From NCBI GenBank assembly GCA_017536475.1, contig JAFXHH010000009.1, forward strand, positions 1 through 59,201: a DNA stretch of 59,201 nucleotides. The letters are read 5' to 3'. Under the pieces are notes generated by a model. The model had not been told where the DNA came from. It saw only the letters and a program-made list of their open reading frames with translations, and searched no databases. A program made the translations under genes and the position numbers. This stretch comes from Clostridia bacterium. Lineage in GTDB: Bacteria; Bacillota; Clostridia; Oscillospirales; CAG-272. Shown in pieces: positions 26,293 to 33,908 of this stretch (its first letter is position 1; each line of letters opens with the position of its first letter).

Positions 26293-26342
26293 TTTGACAT
26301 GTCTCCGTTCATACTTAAGTATTTGTGTTTTCGTCGTAACGC

Positions 26343-26358
26343 CTGCGGCGTCCCGCAG
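26343..26358 (-). other. 5'-end hairpin of the 44-aa gene transcript
   Basis: CTGCGG pairs with CCGCAG around a 4-nt loop, about 10 nt after the expected transcription start. Confidence 0.55.
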
Positions 26359-26375
26359 ACTGATATTCAGTGTAC

Positions 26376-26404
26376 ATTATAACACGCAGAAGCGACCGTG
26401 TCAA
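26376..26404 (-). promoter_or_regulatory. Consensus sigma-A promoter of the 44-aa gene
   Basis: Minus strand TTGACA (26399-26404), 17 bp, TATAAT (26376-26381): a perfect match to consensus, suggesting strong expression. Confidence 0.88.
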
Positions 26405-26477
26405 TAGCTTTTGGAAAAATTTTTGCGTTTTATGAAAAAAACTATATTAACAAAAAATAGAAAAATAAACTAAAAAT

Positions 26478-27803
26478 TTAAAAATCGCCGAATTTCACGA
26501 AGTTTATGCTATTGGGCGCTACCGTTAAGCAAGAAAGATCTTCGCTGATTTCGAGGAAAGCGTGATTTCCGTCTGCTGAGAAAATTTTTGCGTTTTCATC
26601 TCTTGTGCCATCAAAAGAGAGGGAGATCTTTTGCTCGGCGCCCGTGTGATTGACTATAGCAACGGCCGCGCCCTGATCTCCGCGTGCCGCAAGGGCGTGA
26701 ACCTCGTCACAGTCGGAAGAGCACTCGACCTGCTCGCCGAGCGCGTAGAGCTGACCGAAAATATAGAAGGAATAATAAGTATTGAAAACCCCGTGGTCGA
26801 TCGGATTGAAAAGACCGCAATAGGGAGACATAACGTTGGCGTCGTAATACATCAGCATATCGACGGGGGCGTTTTGCATCACTATCATATTTGTCATAAC
26901 GTTTGCGGCATCCTCTGCGGTCCCGCGCAGATGGAAGCCCGGATTCCACTCGTTGAGATGTATCTCGCAGCTCGTATATCCCGCGTCGTCGAGCGCTTTT
27001 CTCGGAAATTCGGCAAACTGTGCCATATCCCTTATTCCCGCATAGCTATGCCAGCTGAAAAAGTCAAGCGGAAGCTTGCGGTCGCGTGCATATTCGACGA
27101 ATTTTACGAAAAATTCAATAAAATATTCGGTTCGCGAGGACGAATTCGCAATGCTTGATACGTCGACCGAGTTGATCGCGTAAAAACCGCAAGATCCGTA
27201 GCCTCCGATCTTCAGGTGGGGGAATTTTTTCTTCAGATGCGTTGCCGTGACCTCGTACAGTCTGAAATAATCCTCCATAGAGCCCTTCCACATTACGTTG
27301 TCCTTGACTTCGGGCTGATTGTCGGGCTCGTTCCAGATCTCCCAATACTCTATTCCCATATGGAAGCCGTTTGCCCAGCCCTCGTTGTAGTGAAGGATAA
27401 CGTGCTCACATATTCGTGCCCATTTTTCATAATCCTTCGGGGGAAAGATGTGATACGGCTTTATGTATTGATGATTTTCGATCGAAACGCCGAGGCGGTA
27501 ATATGGCTTTATGCCGTTGGCGCAGATCTCGGACAGCAAGGCGTCGGTGAATGCGAAATCATAGGACTCGGGATCGTTTTCATCGGCGTCGAAGCAGGGA
27601 AAAACGTTTGGGATATCAACGTAGTGCGCTCCGCCGAAATATCCTCCAGTGTCGTGCAAACGAGCGTACGGCACGTGCGCCTCGCGAAGCTTGCTGAAAA
27701 GACCGTATCCCCAATCCGTCGGAACGGTCGGCATGTTGTTGATCGCGTGCATTGGCTTGATCCTTCCGCAGCTTTTATCAAAATTTGTATGTATTTTTAC
27801 CAT
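26478..27803 (-). CDS. GH39-like glycoside hydrolase (beta-xylosidase type)
   Basis: 441 aa from the ATG at 27803, chosen because GAGGAGG lies 9 nt before it; the longer frame to 27908 crosses the promoter. Retaining glycosidase with a TIM barrel; GH39 members include beta-xylosidases and alpha-L-iduronidases. The acid/base Glu is in YWEIWNEPDNQ (middle of the barrel) and the nucleophile Glu in CEIHLNEWNPG; the N-terminal ARLHDTGGYFGG segment is also typical. No signal peptide is present, so it acts in the cytosol on imported oligosaccharides. The C-terminal ~80 residues form a beta-sandwich (AAVAIVNHTGAEQKISLSF). Substrate is inferred only by family. Monocistronic with its own promoter. Confidence 0.88.
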   Translation of the reverse strand: MVKIHTNFDKSCGRIKPMHAINNMPTVPTDWGYGLFSKLREAHVPYARLHDTGGYFGGAHYVDIPNVFPCFDADENDPESYDFAFTDALLSEICANGIKPYYRLGVSIENHQYIKPYHIFPPKDYEKWARICEHVILHYNEGWANGFHMGIEYWEIWNEPDNQPEVKDNVMWKGSMEDYFRLYEVTATHLKKKFPHLKIGGYGSCGFYAINSVDVSSIANSSSRTEYFIEFFVKFVEYARDRKLPLDFFSWHSYAGIRDMAQFAEFPRKALDDAGYTSCEIHLNEWNPGFHLRGTAEDAANVMTNMIVMQNAPVDMLMYYDANVMSPYCGLFNPIDHGVFNTYYSFYIFGQLYALGEQVECSSDCDEVHALAARGDQGAAVAIVNHTGAEQKISLSFDGTRDENAKIFSADGNHAFLEISEDLSCLTVAPNSINFVKFGDF

Positions 27804-27834
27804 AAGCGAGCCTCCTCGGTGATATCGTACCTTA

Positions 27835-27863
27835 ATTATACCCTTTTGGAGCCGGTTTGTCAA
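27835..27863 (-). promoter_or_regulatory. Promoter of the GH39 gene
   Basis: Minus strand TTGACA (27858-27863), 17 bp, TATAAT (27835-27840). Confidence 0.85.
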
Positions 27864-27886
27864 CTCGTTTTGTGATTTGAATAACA

Positions 27887-27916
27887 ACAGCCGCTTGCCC
27901 AAAGACAAACGGCTGT
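27887..27916. terminator. Hairpin/terminator after the small lipoprotein gene
   Basis: ACAGCCG pairs with CGGCTGT; the plus-strand side has GTTTTTT, the minus-strand side a poorer TTGTTATT. Confidence 0.6.
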
Positions 27917-27941
27917 GTTTTTTAAAAACTTGTTCGGCTCC

Positions 27942-28277
27942 TTATTTTCCGTAAGGAGTTCTGTGGTGCTTGGCGTTTTCGCTCGCACCCTCGTCCTTTT
28001 CTGCCTCCGTGCCGTGTGTGGCATCCTCGAGGTTATCTCCGTCCACAACGTCACTTACGATATTGCCGGCACCGTTTATCACGTCGCCTGCCATGTCTCC
28101 AACATCGCTGCCGATCTCTCCTGCGACGCTGTTGGAGGGCTTTTTCGTAGTCTCTACGGTCGTTTCCTTGTCCGAGTTGTCATTCGTCGTGCTGTCGTTT
28201 ACTCCGCAAGATGCTAACAAGGCACTCGTGCACATGGTCAGCGCCAATGCGGAAATTATGATCTTCTTTTTTAACAT
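27942..28277 (-). CDS. Small secreted lipoprotein
   Basis: 111 aa from the ATG at 28277 (GGAG 8 nt before it); a longer frame to 28334 adds a non-signal N-terminus and is not preferred. The signal begins MLKKKIIISALALT and ends in the lipobox LLASC. The mature part is short, acidic and disordered-looking: a Thr/Glu/Lys spacer, then an amphipathic stretch with repeated VGDMAGDVINGAGNIV-type heptads, and a charged tail. No enzyme motif. Probably an exported surface lipoprotein; function unknown. Divergent from the cohesin-like gene. Confidence 0.72.
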   Translation of the reverse strand: MLKKKIIISALALTMCTSALLASCGVNDSTTNDNSDKETTVETTKKPSNSVAGEIGSDVGDMAGDVINGAGNIVSDVVDGDNLEDATHGTEAEKDEGASENAKHHRTPYGK

Positions 28278-28498
28278 AGCCTGTGCTCCGTATTCGTCTC
28301 TTTGCGCCAAATTGATCTTGTCAGGTTGACGCAAAGTTAGTTTGTCCCACAGCGTTGGTTTTCAATCCCGAATTTTTGAGGTAAAGTATGGAATATAACG
28401 CAATGAACGGAAATAAATTTTCAAAAAAGACTGTTTTGGGGGCTTAACGGCGAAGCGTTCATTTTGCGGCAAATACGTGTAATATTTTGAACGATCGC
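28278..28498. other. Intergenic region between divergent lipoprotein and cohesin-like genes
   Basis: No RNA gene or repeat recognised. A weak TAATAT at 28480-28485 could serve the plus-strand gene. No convincing minus-strand promoter for the lipoprotein was found. Confidence 0.4.
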
Positions 28499-28527
28499 TT
28501 GACATTTACGGTGATATGAGATATAAT
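28499..28527 (+). promoter_or_regulatory. Consensus promoter overlapping the cohesin-like gene start
   Basis: TTGACA (28499-28504), 17 bp, TATAAT (28522-28527). The -10 box lies inside codons 3-4 of the gene as called, so transcripts from here would lack the ATG. Either it is fortuitous, or it drives the downstream gene. Confidence 0.5.
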
Positions 28528-29427
28528 TTAAGAAAGTATTGTAAAAAGTCGTTCGCTCTCGCTGTTGCGGTGGCGATCTTGTTCGTTGCTCTTGCGTCGG
28601 ATTGCCTTGCTTTTGAGGAGGGCACGTCGGCGCGTGTCGGGGACGAGGGGGTCTTGTTTATTGAGACTTTGGTGTCGGATGGCGGCGGATGCATTGAAAT
28701 AACGCTGGGCTCGTCAAGATCGGCTTGCGGAGTGTTGGCAACGCTTTCGTACGATCCCGAGTGGTTGTCGTTTTTGACGTTCGTCAAAAACGATGCTCTT
28801 TCCGAGCAAATAACCGTTTCTTGTTTGGAATCAAACGGAAAATTGCGTATACTTATCGACTCGGATGAGAATTTTGACGGCGTTTGGTGCAGATTTTTCT
28901 TTGCGGTAAACGAAACGAAGCTTAACGGGACGGGCGACGGCAAGCTTTTGTCCGAAATAGCCGTTTCGACCGATTCTGCATACGAAAAGTCCGAATCGGG
29001 ATACGGAGAGCTCTTTTTTGACGACGTGACCGTACGGCTTGACCTGAGCGAATGCTTCGATCGCGAGCAGGGCGCAGTCGGGCAAGGCGACTCCGTATCG
29101 GTTCGGTGGATGGATCTCAACGGGGCCCTTGAGAAAAGTTGCGCGATGTGCCTCTCGGGTTTTTCCGATAAAGATTATTTTGCCGCAGGCTTTGAGATCA
29201 CGGTGAGCAGCGAAAATCTTGCCGAGACCTATACCGTATCTCGCGTTTTGCCCGCGAGTGCGGGAGATGCTTGGGAATATGCGGTGATAGCGCCGTTGCC
29301 GTTTCGCGATAGCTTTTACGTTACGGCTCGCGAGATTGGATATTCGGGGAAAAACGTGATCGTTGAAGAAAAAACGCATTGCTTTTTTGTGTGCGGCTCA
29401 AATATTGAACGAGTCGGATCTGATTGA
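28516..29427 (+). CDS. Secreted protein with cohesin-like domain
   Basis: 303 aa. Signal peptide about residues 1-33 (ends CLAFEEG). Residues ~38-150 look like a cohesin-type beta-sandwich: an early GDEGVLFIETLVSDG strand, GVLATLSYDPEWLSFL, the KLRILIDSDENFDG strand and CRFFFAVNET, the pattern seen in scaffoldin cohesins and related surface adhesion modules. Residues ~165-300 form a second beta-rich part with no motif I recognise. The start has only a weak Shine-Dalgarno (GGTGAT) and overlaps a consensus promoter, so the true N-terminus is uncertain, although the signal sequence requires a start at or near the ATG. It is followed 25 bp later by the membrane-anchored protein, suggesting a paired surface complex. 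The cohesin call is by eye and moderate. Confidence 0.65.
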   Translation: MRYNLRKYCKKSFALAVAVAILFVALASDCLAFEEGTSARVGDEGVLFIETLVSDGGGCIEITLGSSRSACGVLATLSYDPEWLSFLTFVKNDALSEQITVSCLESNGKLRILIDSDENFDGVWCRFFFAVNETKLNGTGDGKLLSEIAVSTDSAYEKSESGYGELFFDDVTVRLDLSECFDREQGAVGQGDSVSVRWMDLNGALEKSCAMCLSGFSDKDYFAAGFEITVSSENLAETYTVSRVLPASAGDAWEYAVIAPLPFRDSFYVTAREIGYSGKNVIVEEKTHCFFVCGSNIERVGSD

Positions 29428-29452
29428 TAAAATTCTAAAGAGGTATTGGTAA

Positions 29453-31066
29453 ATGAACAAGGAAGTCACGAAATTTAGGATTCGCGGAATACTTGCAATA
29501 TTTCTGTCGGTGTTGATTTTCACGGGCATCCTCTCCTGCTTCTCGGCGCTTGCAGATAACGCGGTCACGGAGGAGAGCTCGACGGATATCACGGAAGACG
29601 GCGACGAAGGCTCTCAGTGCCTGGTCCTGCGTGCCGACGAGCTCGCAGATAAGCTGTACGCACCGAATTTCTCGTCGGTGGAGCTTGTCGAGCGCGACGG
29701 TATATCCGTAGTGGATCTTACCGTCACCGATGAAACCAACGATGCATTTGTTTACGTTGATCTTAAGGGATATGCTGCAAGCAGATACGTGGTCGTTTTA
29801 GCTCGTGCTCCTATCAACGAATTTTCGAATTTTTCCATTTACTATCACACAAGCGCTCGCGGCGGCGAGGAGATGAGACTGGGAGAAGACGCGAAAACTA
29901 CCTCGACTTATTTGTTCGGCAACGGTTGGCAGTTTTTGGAGTTTGATATGAAGGACGAAGAGGGCTGGGGCGGAAGCATATATGAGTTCAGATTGGACTA
30001 TCTTGAGGGCGGCAACTTGGCAGCGGGAACCAAATGCGAGATCGCGGCAGTCATCTTTTCGGATGATGCGAAGGCAGTCAACGACGCCGCTTACGGCTTG
30101 ATGACGGAGATATATACTCCCGTTCAGACGCTTTCGGATTTCAAGGAGTCGGACGTTGCATATTTTTGCCACGGCAACTCACTTAATACTAAAATCGACG
30201 CAATCGAAGGCAACCTTATATACAGATACGTCGATGACGGAGAATCTAACGATCCGCAGGCGATGTTCGATTATCTTGGCTACACGGAAGCCAACGGAAT
30301 GCAAGCGCTTACAACTGACGAGTTCAGATATACGGTCATAAGGTACAGCGCGCCGGAGATAGCTAATTCGGTTATGGAGCTGTTTACCTTGACGGGCTCT
30401 GCCCAAAGCTTGATGGAAATGATACGAGCAGAGAAGTATGTTTGTCACTCGGCACAGGCGAGCTACAACCGCGCGGTGACGTGGAACACTATGGTTCTTG
30501 ATATGGCAGAAGACGACGGTCTTGAGGAGAACACCGGTCTGAAATACGGCTGGAATAGAGAAGATGGAGACAAAACGTTCAAGGGCTTTCGTGTCGATTG
30601 GTGTGCAGAGGGCTTTGCGGGATACTATCTGGAAATCTCCGATTTTATGTTCTATCAGAGCGAGGATGCCGCAAAGGGAATGGCTTTTGCTTTGTCGTCG
30701 CTGATGCTCGAAGAGAGTGGATATTGGGGCGAGGAGCCCGAAGAGACGACTAAGGAAGAGGAAACGGGCACGGGTGGAGATATCTTCTTACCTCCTTGGA
30801 ATACCGAAGAAAGCTCGTCGGCGGAAACGACCGAGGAAACCATCCCCCAATATGAAAATACCGACGAGGAAACGACCGAGCAGAGCGAGGATGAGTCTGA
30901 TTCTGAGATCACGATGATCCCGGGCGGGATCGGAGGATCGGACGAGCCTGAAGAAGAAGGGTCGGAGGTCCCGTTCTACGTGGCTTGCGGTGCGCTCGTG
31001 GCGCTCAGCGTTGCGTCGATTGCAACCGTTGTGACTATCAGAATAAAGCAAAAACGCGTTAAGTAA
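29453..31066 (+). CDS. Membrane-anchored surface protein with carbohydrate-binding-like modules
   Basis: 537 aa; ATG after AGAGG. Signal peptide residues 1-35 (ILSCFSALA). Residues ~60-215 and ~225-425 are two beta-sandwich-like units with the same signature as in the giant proteins (NGWQFLEFDMKDEEGWGGSIYEFRLDYLEGG; FRVDWCAEGFAGYYLEISDFMF). Residues ~430-500 form a Thr/Glu/Ser-rich spacer. A single hydrophobic span (VPFYVACGALVALSVASIATVVTI) and a basic tail at the C-terminus anchor it in the membrane with the modules outside. It shares the operon with the cohesin-like protein and could be its anchor or polysaccharide receptor (inference). A strong terminator follows. Confidence 0.75.
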   Translation: MNKEVTKFRIRGILAIFLSVLIFTGILSCFSALADNAVTEESSTDITEDGDEGSQCLVLRADELADKLYAPNFSSVELVERDGISVVDLTVTDETNDAFVYVDLKGYAASRYVVVLARAPINEFSNFSIYYHTSARGGEEMRLGEDAKTTSTYLFGNGWQFLEFDMKDEEGWGGSIYEFRLDYLEGGNLAAGTKCEIAAVIFSDDAKAVNDAAYGLMTEIYTPVQTLSDFKESDVAYFCHGNSLNTKIDAIEGNLIYRYVDDGESNDPQAMFDYLGYTEANGMQALTTDEFRYTVIRYSAPEIANSVMELFTLTGSAQSLMEMIRAEKYVCHSAQASYNRAVTWNTMVLDMAEDDGLEENTGLKYGWNREDGDKTFKGFRVDWCAEGFAGYYLEISDFMFYQSEDAAKGMAFALSSLMLEESGYWGEEPEETTKEEETGTGGDIFLPPWNTEESSSAETTEETIPQYENTDEETTEQSEDESDSEITMIPGGIGGSDEPEEEGSEVPFYVACGALVALSVASIATVVTIRIKQKRVK

Positions 31067-31106
31067 TAAATTTGGCGCGTTATGCGTCGTGAGCTGAAAT
31101 TGAACG

Positions 31107-31158
31107 AAAAAAAGAAAAGGTCTGCTATCGAGGGAGATAGCAGACCTTTTCTTTTTTT
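31107..31158. terminator. Bidirectional terminator between surface-protein operon and acp
   Basis: A ~22-bp stem (seven A, GAAAAGG, TCTGCTATC and complement) with a short loop and T-runs on both strands; shared by two convergent genes. Confidence 0.92.
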
Positions 31159-31160
31159 TA

Positions 31161-31370
31161 TTAACCGTTTTTGATCGCCGCCGCAAGCTTTGCGGGGGTG
31201 TTGATCTCGGGGGAAAGCTCCACGGTCAAGCCCTCGTTTTCAAGCTCGATAACGAGCTCTGCAAGGTCGAGCGAGTCAAGACCCATTTCGGTGAATTTCT
31301 GATCAATGCCGTAATTTTCAACGGGGCGACCCTGATATTCTGCAATGATCTCAATGATTCTCTGTTCCAT
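31161..31370 (-). CDS. Acyl carrier protein
   Basis: 69 aa, slightly shorter than the ~75-80 aa AcpP norm. Carries acyl chains on a 4'-phosphopantetheine arm attached to Ser33 in the MGLDSLDLAELVIELE motif. ATG follows GGAG by 8 nt. It stands alone with its own promoter and terminator, apart from fatty acid synthesis genes, so it may be a secondary ACP for a special pathway rather than AcpP. Confidence 0.88.
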   Translation of the reverse strand: MEQRIIEIIAEYQGRPVENYGIDQKFTEMGLDSLDLAELVIELENEGLTVELSPEINTPAKLAAAIKNG

Positions 31371-31425
31371 ATACGTTCTCCTATATCAAGTATGTTTTGT
31401 CCGCGGACGAAATATTCTATAAGTT

Positions 31426-31454
31426 ATTTTAACATATTTTCTTCGAAAAGTCAA
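31426..31454 (-). promoter_or_regulatory. Promoter of the acyl carrier protein gene
   Basis: Minus strand TTGACT (31449-31454), 17 bp, TAAAAT (31426-31431). Confidence 0.7.
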
Positions 31455-31551
31455 TGGTAACAGCGCCAAAAAATGAAAGTTCGGAGGTTTTTTTGATTTT
31501 TAAGCGTGACGTTTGTCTGAATGGTGAGATATCTGTGATATATTTGTGTAA

Positions 31552-31588
31552 AATTAACCAACAAACCCGCAAAAAACCGCGGTTAATT
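31552..31588. repeat. Inverted repeat upstream of the xpt promoter
   Basis: AATTAACC and GGTTAATT, perfect 8-bp arms 21 bp apart, ending 14 bp before the -35 box of xpt. Could be an operator or a hairpin; no known regulator box is recognised. Confidence 0.4.
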
Positions 31589-31602
31589 GTGTTTTTTGAC
31601 GA

Positions 31603-31631
31603 TTGAAAATTGTGAGCGCATATAGTATAAT
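31603..31631 (+). promoter_or_regulatory. Promoter of xpt
   Basis: TTGAAA (31603-31608), 17 bp, TATAAT (31626-31631), ~55 bp before the start. Confidence 0.8.
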
Positions 31632-31685
31632 TAATGTAAGAATTATATTTTAGTGAGATCCGACAGGATCATGACGGAGGCAGAC

Positions 31686-32264
31686 GTGAAACTTCTTGAG
31701 GACAGAATACGCCGCGACGGAAAAATTTTCGAAGGCGATGTGCTGAAGGTAGACAGCTTTGTAAATCATCAGATAGACGTAGGATTTATCAGCGAGCTGG
31801 GAAAAGAATTTTACAGACTTTTCGGTGATTGCGGCATCAACAAGATCCTTACGATAGAAGCGTCGGGGATCGGTATTGCCTGTCTTGTTGCCGCGCATTT
31901 CAACGTCCCCGTAGTGTTTGCGAAAAAATCCAAGTCGATCAACATAAGCGCGGACGTTTATTCGTCCAAGGTCGAGTCCTATACTCACGGAAAGACCTAC
32001 GACGTTATCGTGTCAAGGGAATTTCTCGGCAAGGGAGATAAGGTGCTTATCATCGACGATTTTCTTGCTAAGGGCAGTGCGCTCAAGGGTTTGATCTCTC
32101 TTGCAAAAGATGCGGGAGCCGAGGTCGTCGGAGCAGGCATAATAATTGAGAAGGCGTATCAGGGCGGCGGCGACTATATCCGTAACGAAATGGGTGTAAG
32201 AGTCGAATCTCTGGCAAGAGTAGCCTCGATGAGCGTCGCGGGCGGGGTCGTGTTCTGCGACTGA
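31686..32264 (+). CDS. xpt: Xanthine phosphoribosyltransferase
   Basis: 192 aa from the GTG at 31686, chosen over an upstream start at 31653 because GGAGG lies 5 nt before it and the protein then begins MKLLEDRI as Xpt proteins do (family ~190 aa). Converts xanthine and PRPP to XMP, purine salvage in the cytosol. PRPP-binding motif VLIIDDFLAKGSALKGL (about 117-133), substrate-side SGIGIAC, and FAKKSKSINI. Unlike in Bacillus subtilis, no guanine riboswitch precedes it; the riboswitch lies after it, before the nucleoside importer. Confidence 0.95.
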   Translation: MKLLEDRIRRDGKIFEGDVLKVDSFVNHQIDVGFISELGKEFYRLFGDCGINKILTIEASGIGIACLVAAHFNVPVVFAKKSKSINISADVYSSKVESYTHGKTYDVIVSREFLGKGDKVLIIDDFLAKGSALKGLISLAKDAGAEVVGAGIIIEKAYQGGGDYIRNEMGVRVESLARVASMSVAGGVVFCD

Positions 32265-32288
32265 TACCGCAAAATTTAATATCAAACT

Positions 32289-32373
32289 ACCGATATAATC
32301 CCGAATGAGAGAACGTGACATGCGTTCGAAGGCTCGGAAGTTTCTACCGCGCGGCAAATGCGCGACTATTGGT
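32289..32373 (+). ncRNA. Purine (guanine-type) riboswitch aptamer with enlarged P2
   Basis: P1 pairs ACCGATA (32289-32295) with TATTGGT (32367-32373, one wobble). Conserved joins: TATAATC before P2, GTTTCTACC between P2 and P3, GACTA after P3. The C in GACTA, where adenine aptamers have T, indicates guanine-type recognition; the J2/3 U residues that change in 2'-deoxyguanosine types appear unchanged. P3 is GCGC/GCGC with loop GGCAAAT. P2 is unusual: CCGA/TCGG, then a ~6x6 internal loop, then GAACG/CGTTC with loop TGACATG, so the arm is longer than normal and the usual loop-loop contact may be altered. Positioned to control the nucleoside importer operon through the terminator at 32397. Confidence 0.85.
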
Positions 32374-32396
32374 GTTCCGCAAGGGGTGGATTGTCG

Positions 32397-32422
32397 GCAG
32401 TTATTGATATGACTGCTTTTTT
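32397..32422 (+). terminator. Riboswitch expression platform terminator
   Basis: GCAGTTAT pairs with ATGACTGC (one wobble) around TGAT, followed by six T. It lies between aptamer and the importer genes, consistent with shutdown when ligand is bound. Confidence 0.85.
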
Positions 32423-32481
32423 GTTTACAATCGGGAGCTTTCCCGGGTAAAAATAAAAATTTTTATGGAGGAACATTGGAC

Positions 32482-33762
32482 ATGTTCAAGAAAATTCTCT
32501 CTCTCGTTCTCGTAGCAGCAATGATCGCAACCCTCTGTGCAGTATTTGCTTCCTGCGATACCGGCTCCGACGAGCTTAAGGGACTCAGCGAGTCTCCCCT
32601 TCCTACCCCCGCGGTCAGCTCGAGCGTTGAAATCCCCGATGATTTCAAGATCGGCTTCATCTGTCTGCATGATGAAAACTCCACCTACGACAACAACTTC
32701 CTTAAGGCAGTTACTGCCGTGAAGACCGCGCTCGGACTCACCGACGCTCAGGTTATCGTTAAGACAAACATTGACGAGTCCAACGCTTGCTACGTTGCAG
32801 CAAAGGACCTTGCAAGCCAGGGCTGTAAGATCGTTTTCGCTAATTCCTTCGGCCACGAGCCCTTTATGCTTCAGGCTGCAGCAGAATTCCCCGAGGTTGA
32901 GTTCTGCCACGCTACCGGTACCATGGCTCATACCGCAGGTCTTGACAACTTCCACAACGCATTTGCTTCCATCTATCAGGGAAGATACCTTGCAGGTATC
33001 GCTGCAGGTCTCAAGCTCAACGAGATGATCGAAGCAGGCAAGATCACCGCTGACCAGGCTGTTATGGGTTACGTTGGTGCGTTCACCTATGCAGAGGTTA
33101 TGTCCGGATTTACCTCCTTCTACCTTGGTGCAAAGTCCGTATGTCCTTCCGTTACTATGAAGGTTCAGTATACAGGTTCTTGGTACGACGAGGCTCTTGA
33201 GCAGGAAGCTGCAAACGCACTTCTCGCAGCAGGCTGCGTTCTTATCTCTCAGCACGCAGACTCCATGGGTGCTCCCTCCGCATGTGAGGTTAAGGGCGTT
33301 CCTAACGTTTCCTACAACGGAAGCACCTACGACGCTTGCCCTGAGACCTTTATCGTTTCTTCCGCTATCAACTGGGCGCCTTACTACACATACATCATCG
33401 AGTCCGTTATCAACGGAACCGAGATCGCAGCAGACTGGTGCGGCGGTATCAAGGAAGGCTCCGTAGTTCTTTCCGGCATCAACCTCGACGTTGCTGCAGA
33501 GGGAACCGTTAAGGCTATTGAGGATGCTATTGCAGGCTTCAAGGCAGGCACTCTCCAGGTGTTTGACGTTACCAAGGACAACTACATCACCGTTAACGGC
33601 GAGAAGCTGACCTCCTACATGGCAGACGTTGATACTGACGATGCATTCACTCCCGACACCGAGGCTATCAAGGACGGTTACTTCAACGAGTCCGGCGATC
33701 GTTCGGCTCCTTACTTCGACATTCTTATAGACGGTATCGAAAACCTCAATACAAAGTATTGA
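32482..33762 (+). CDS. BMP-family nucleoside-binding lipoprotein (ABC importer)
   Basis: 426 aa from the ATG at 32482 (GGAGG 10 nt upstream; an in-frame TTG six bases earlier is less likely). Lipoprotein signal MFKKILSLVLVAAMIATLCAVFASC. The mature part is a PnrA/Med/BMP-type periplasmic-binding fold: IGFICLHDENSTYDNNFLKAV, VFANSFGHEPFM, HATGTMAHTAGLDNFH, GRYLAGIAAGLK and INWAPYYTYIIESVI. BMP proteins bind purine nucleosides for YufOPQ/NupABC-type importers, whose ATPase and permeases follow. Codon use is strongly biased to C- or T-ending preferred codons compared with neighbours, suggesting high expression. Controlled by the upstream purine riboswitch. Confidence 0.93.
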   Translation: MFKKILSLVLVAAMIATLCAVFASCDTGSDELKGLSESPLPTPAVSSSVEIPDDFKIGFICLHDENSTYDNNFLKAVTAVKTALGLTDAQVIVKTNIDESNACYVAAKDLASQGCKIVFANSFGHEPFMLQAAAEFPEVEFCHATGTMAHTAGLDNFHNAFASIYQGRYLAGIAAGLKLNEMIEAGKITADQAVMGYVGAFTYAEVMSGFTSFYLGAKSVCPSVTMKVQYTGSWYDEALEQEAANALLAAGCVLISQHADSMGAPSACEVKGVPNVSYNGSTYDACPETFIVSSAINWAPYYTYIIESVINGTEIAADWCGGIKEGSVVLSGINLDVAAEGTVKAIEDAIAGFKAGTLQVFDVTKDNYITVNGEKLTSYMADVDTDDAFTPDTEAIKDGYFNESGDRSAPYFDILIDGIENLNTKY

Positions 33763-33774
33763 TAAGCTAACAGC

Positions 33775-33817
33775 AAGGGCTGTCGCAATTTGAAAATTAC
33801 GGGTTGCGACAGCCCTT
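33775..33817 (+). terminator. Hairpin between binding protein and ATPase genes
   Basis: AAGGGCTGTCGCAA pairs perfectly with TTGCGACAGCCCTT (14 bp, 15-nt loop), followed by ATTGATTTTTG. It probably causes partial termination or protects the upstream mRNA, giving more binding protein than transporter. Confidence 0.75.
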
Positions 33818-33908
33818 ATTGATTTTTGTTTTTGTATTTTAAGGGTATATAGTTTGAAAGACGGTGTTTCGTTAAAATACAAAAACGTATGCTGCAAGGA
33901 GGTACGCT

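Noticed and set aside
31371..31685. Guanine riboswitch before xpt
   Set aside because: No TTTCTACC or GACTA joins in this region; the only purine aptamer is at 32289.
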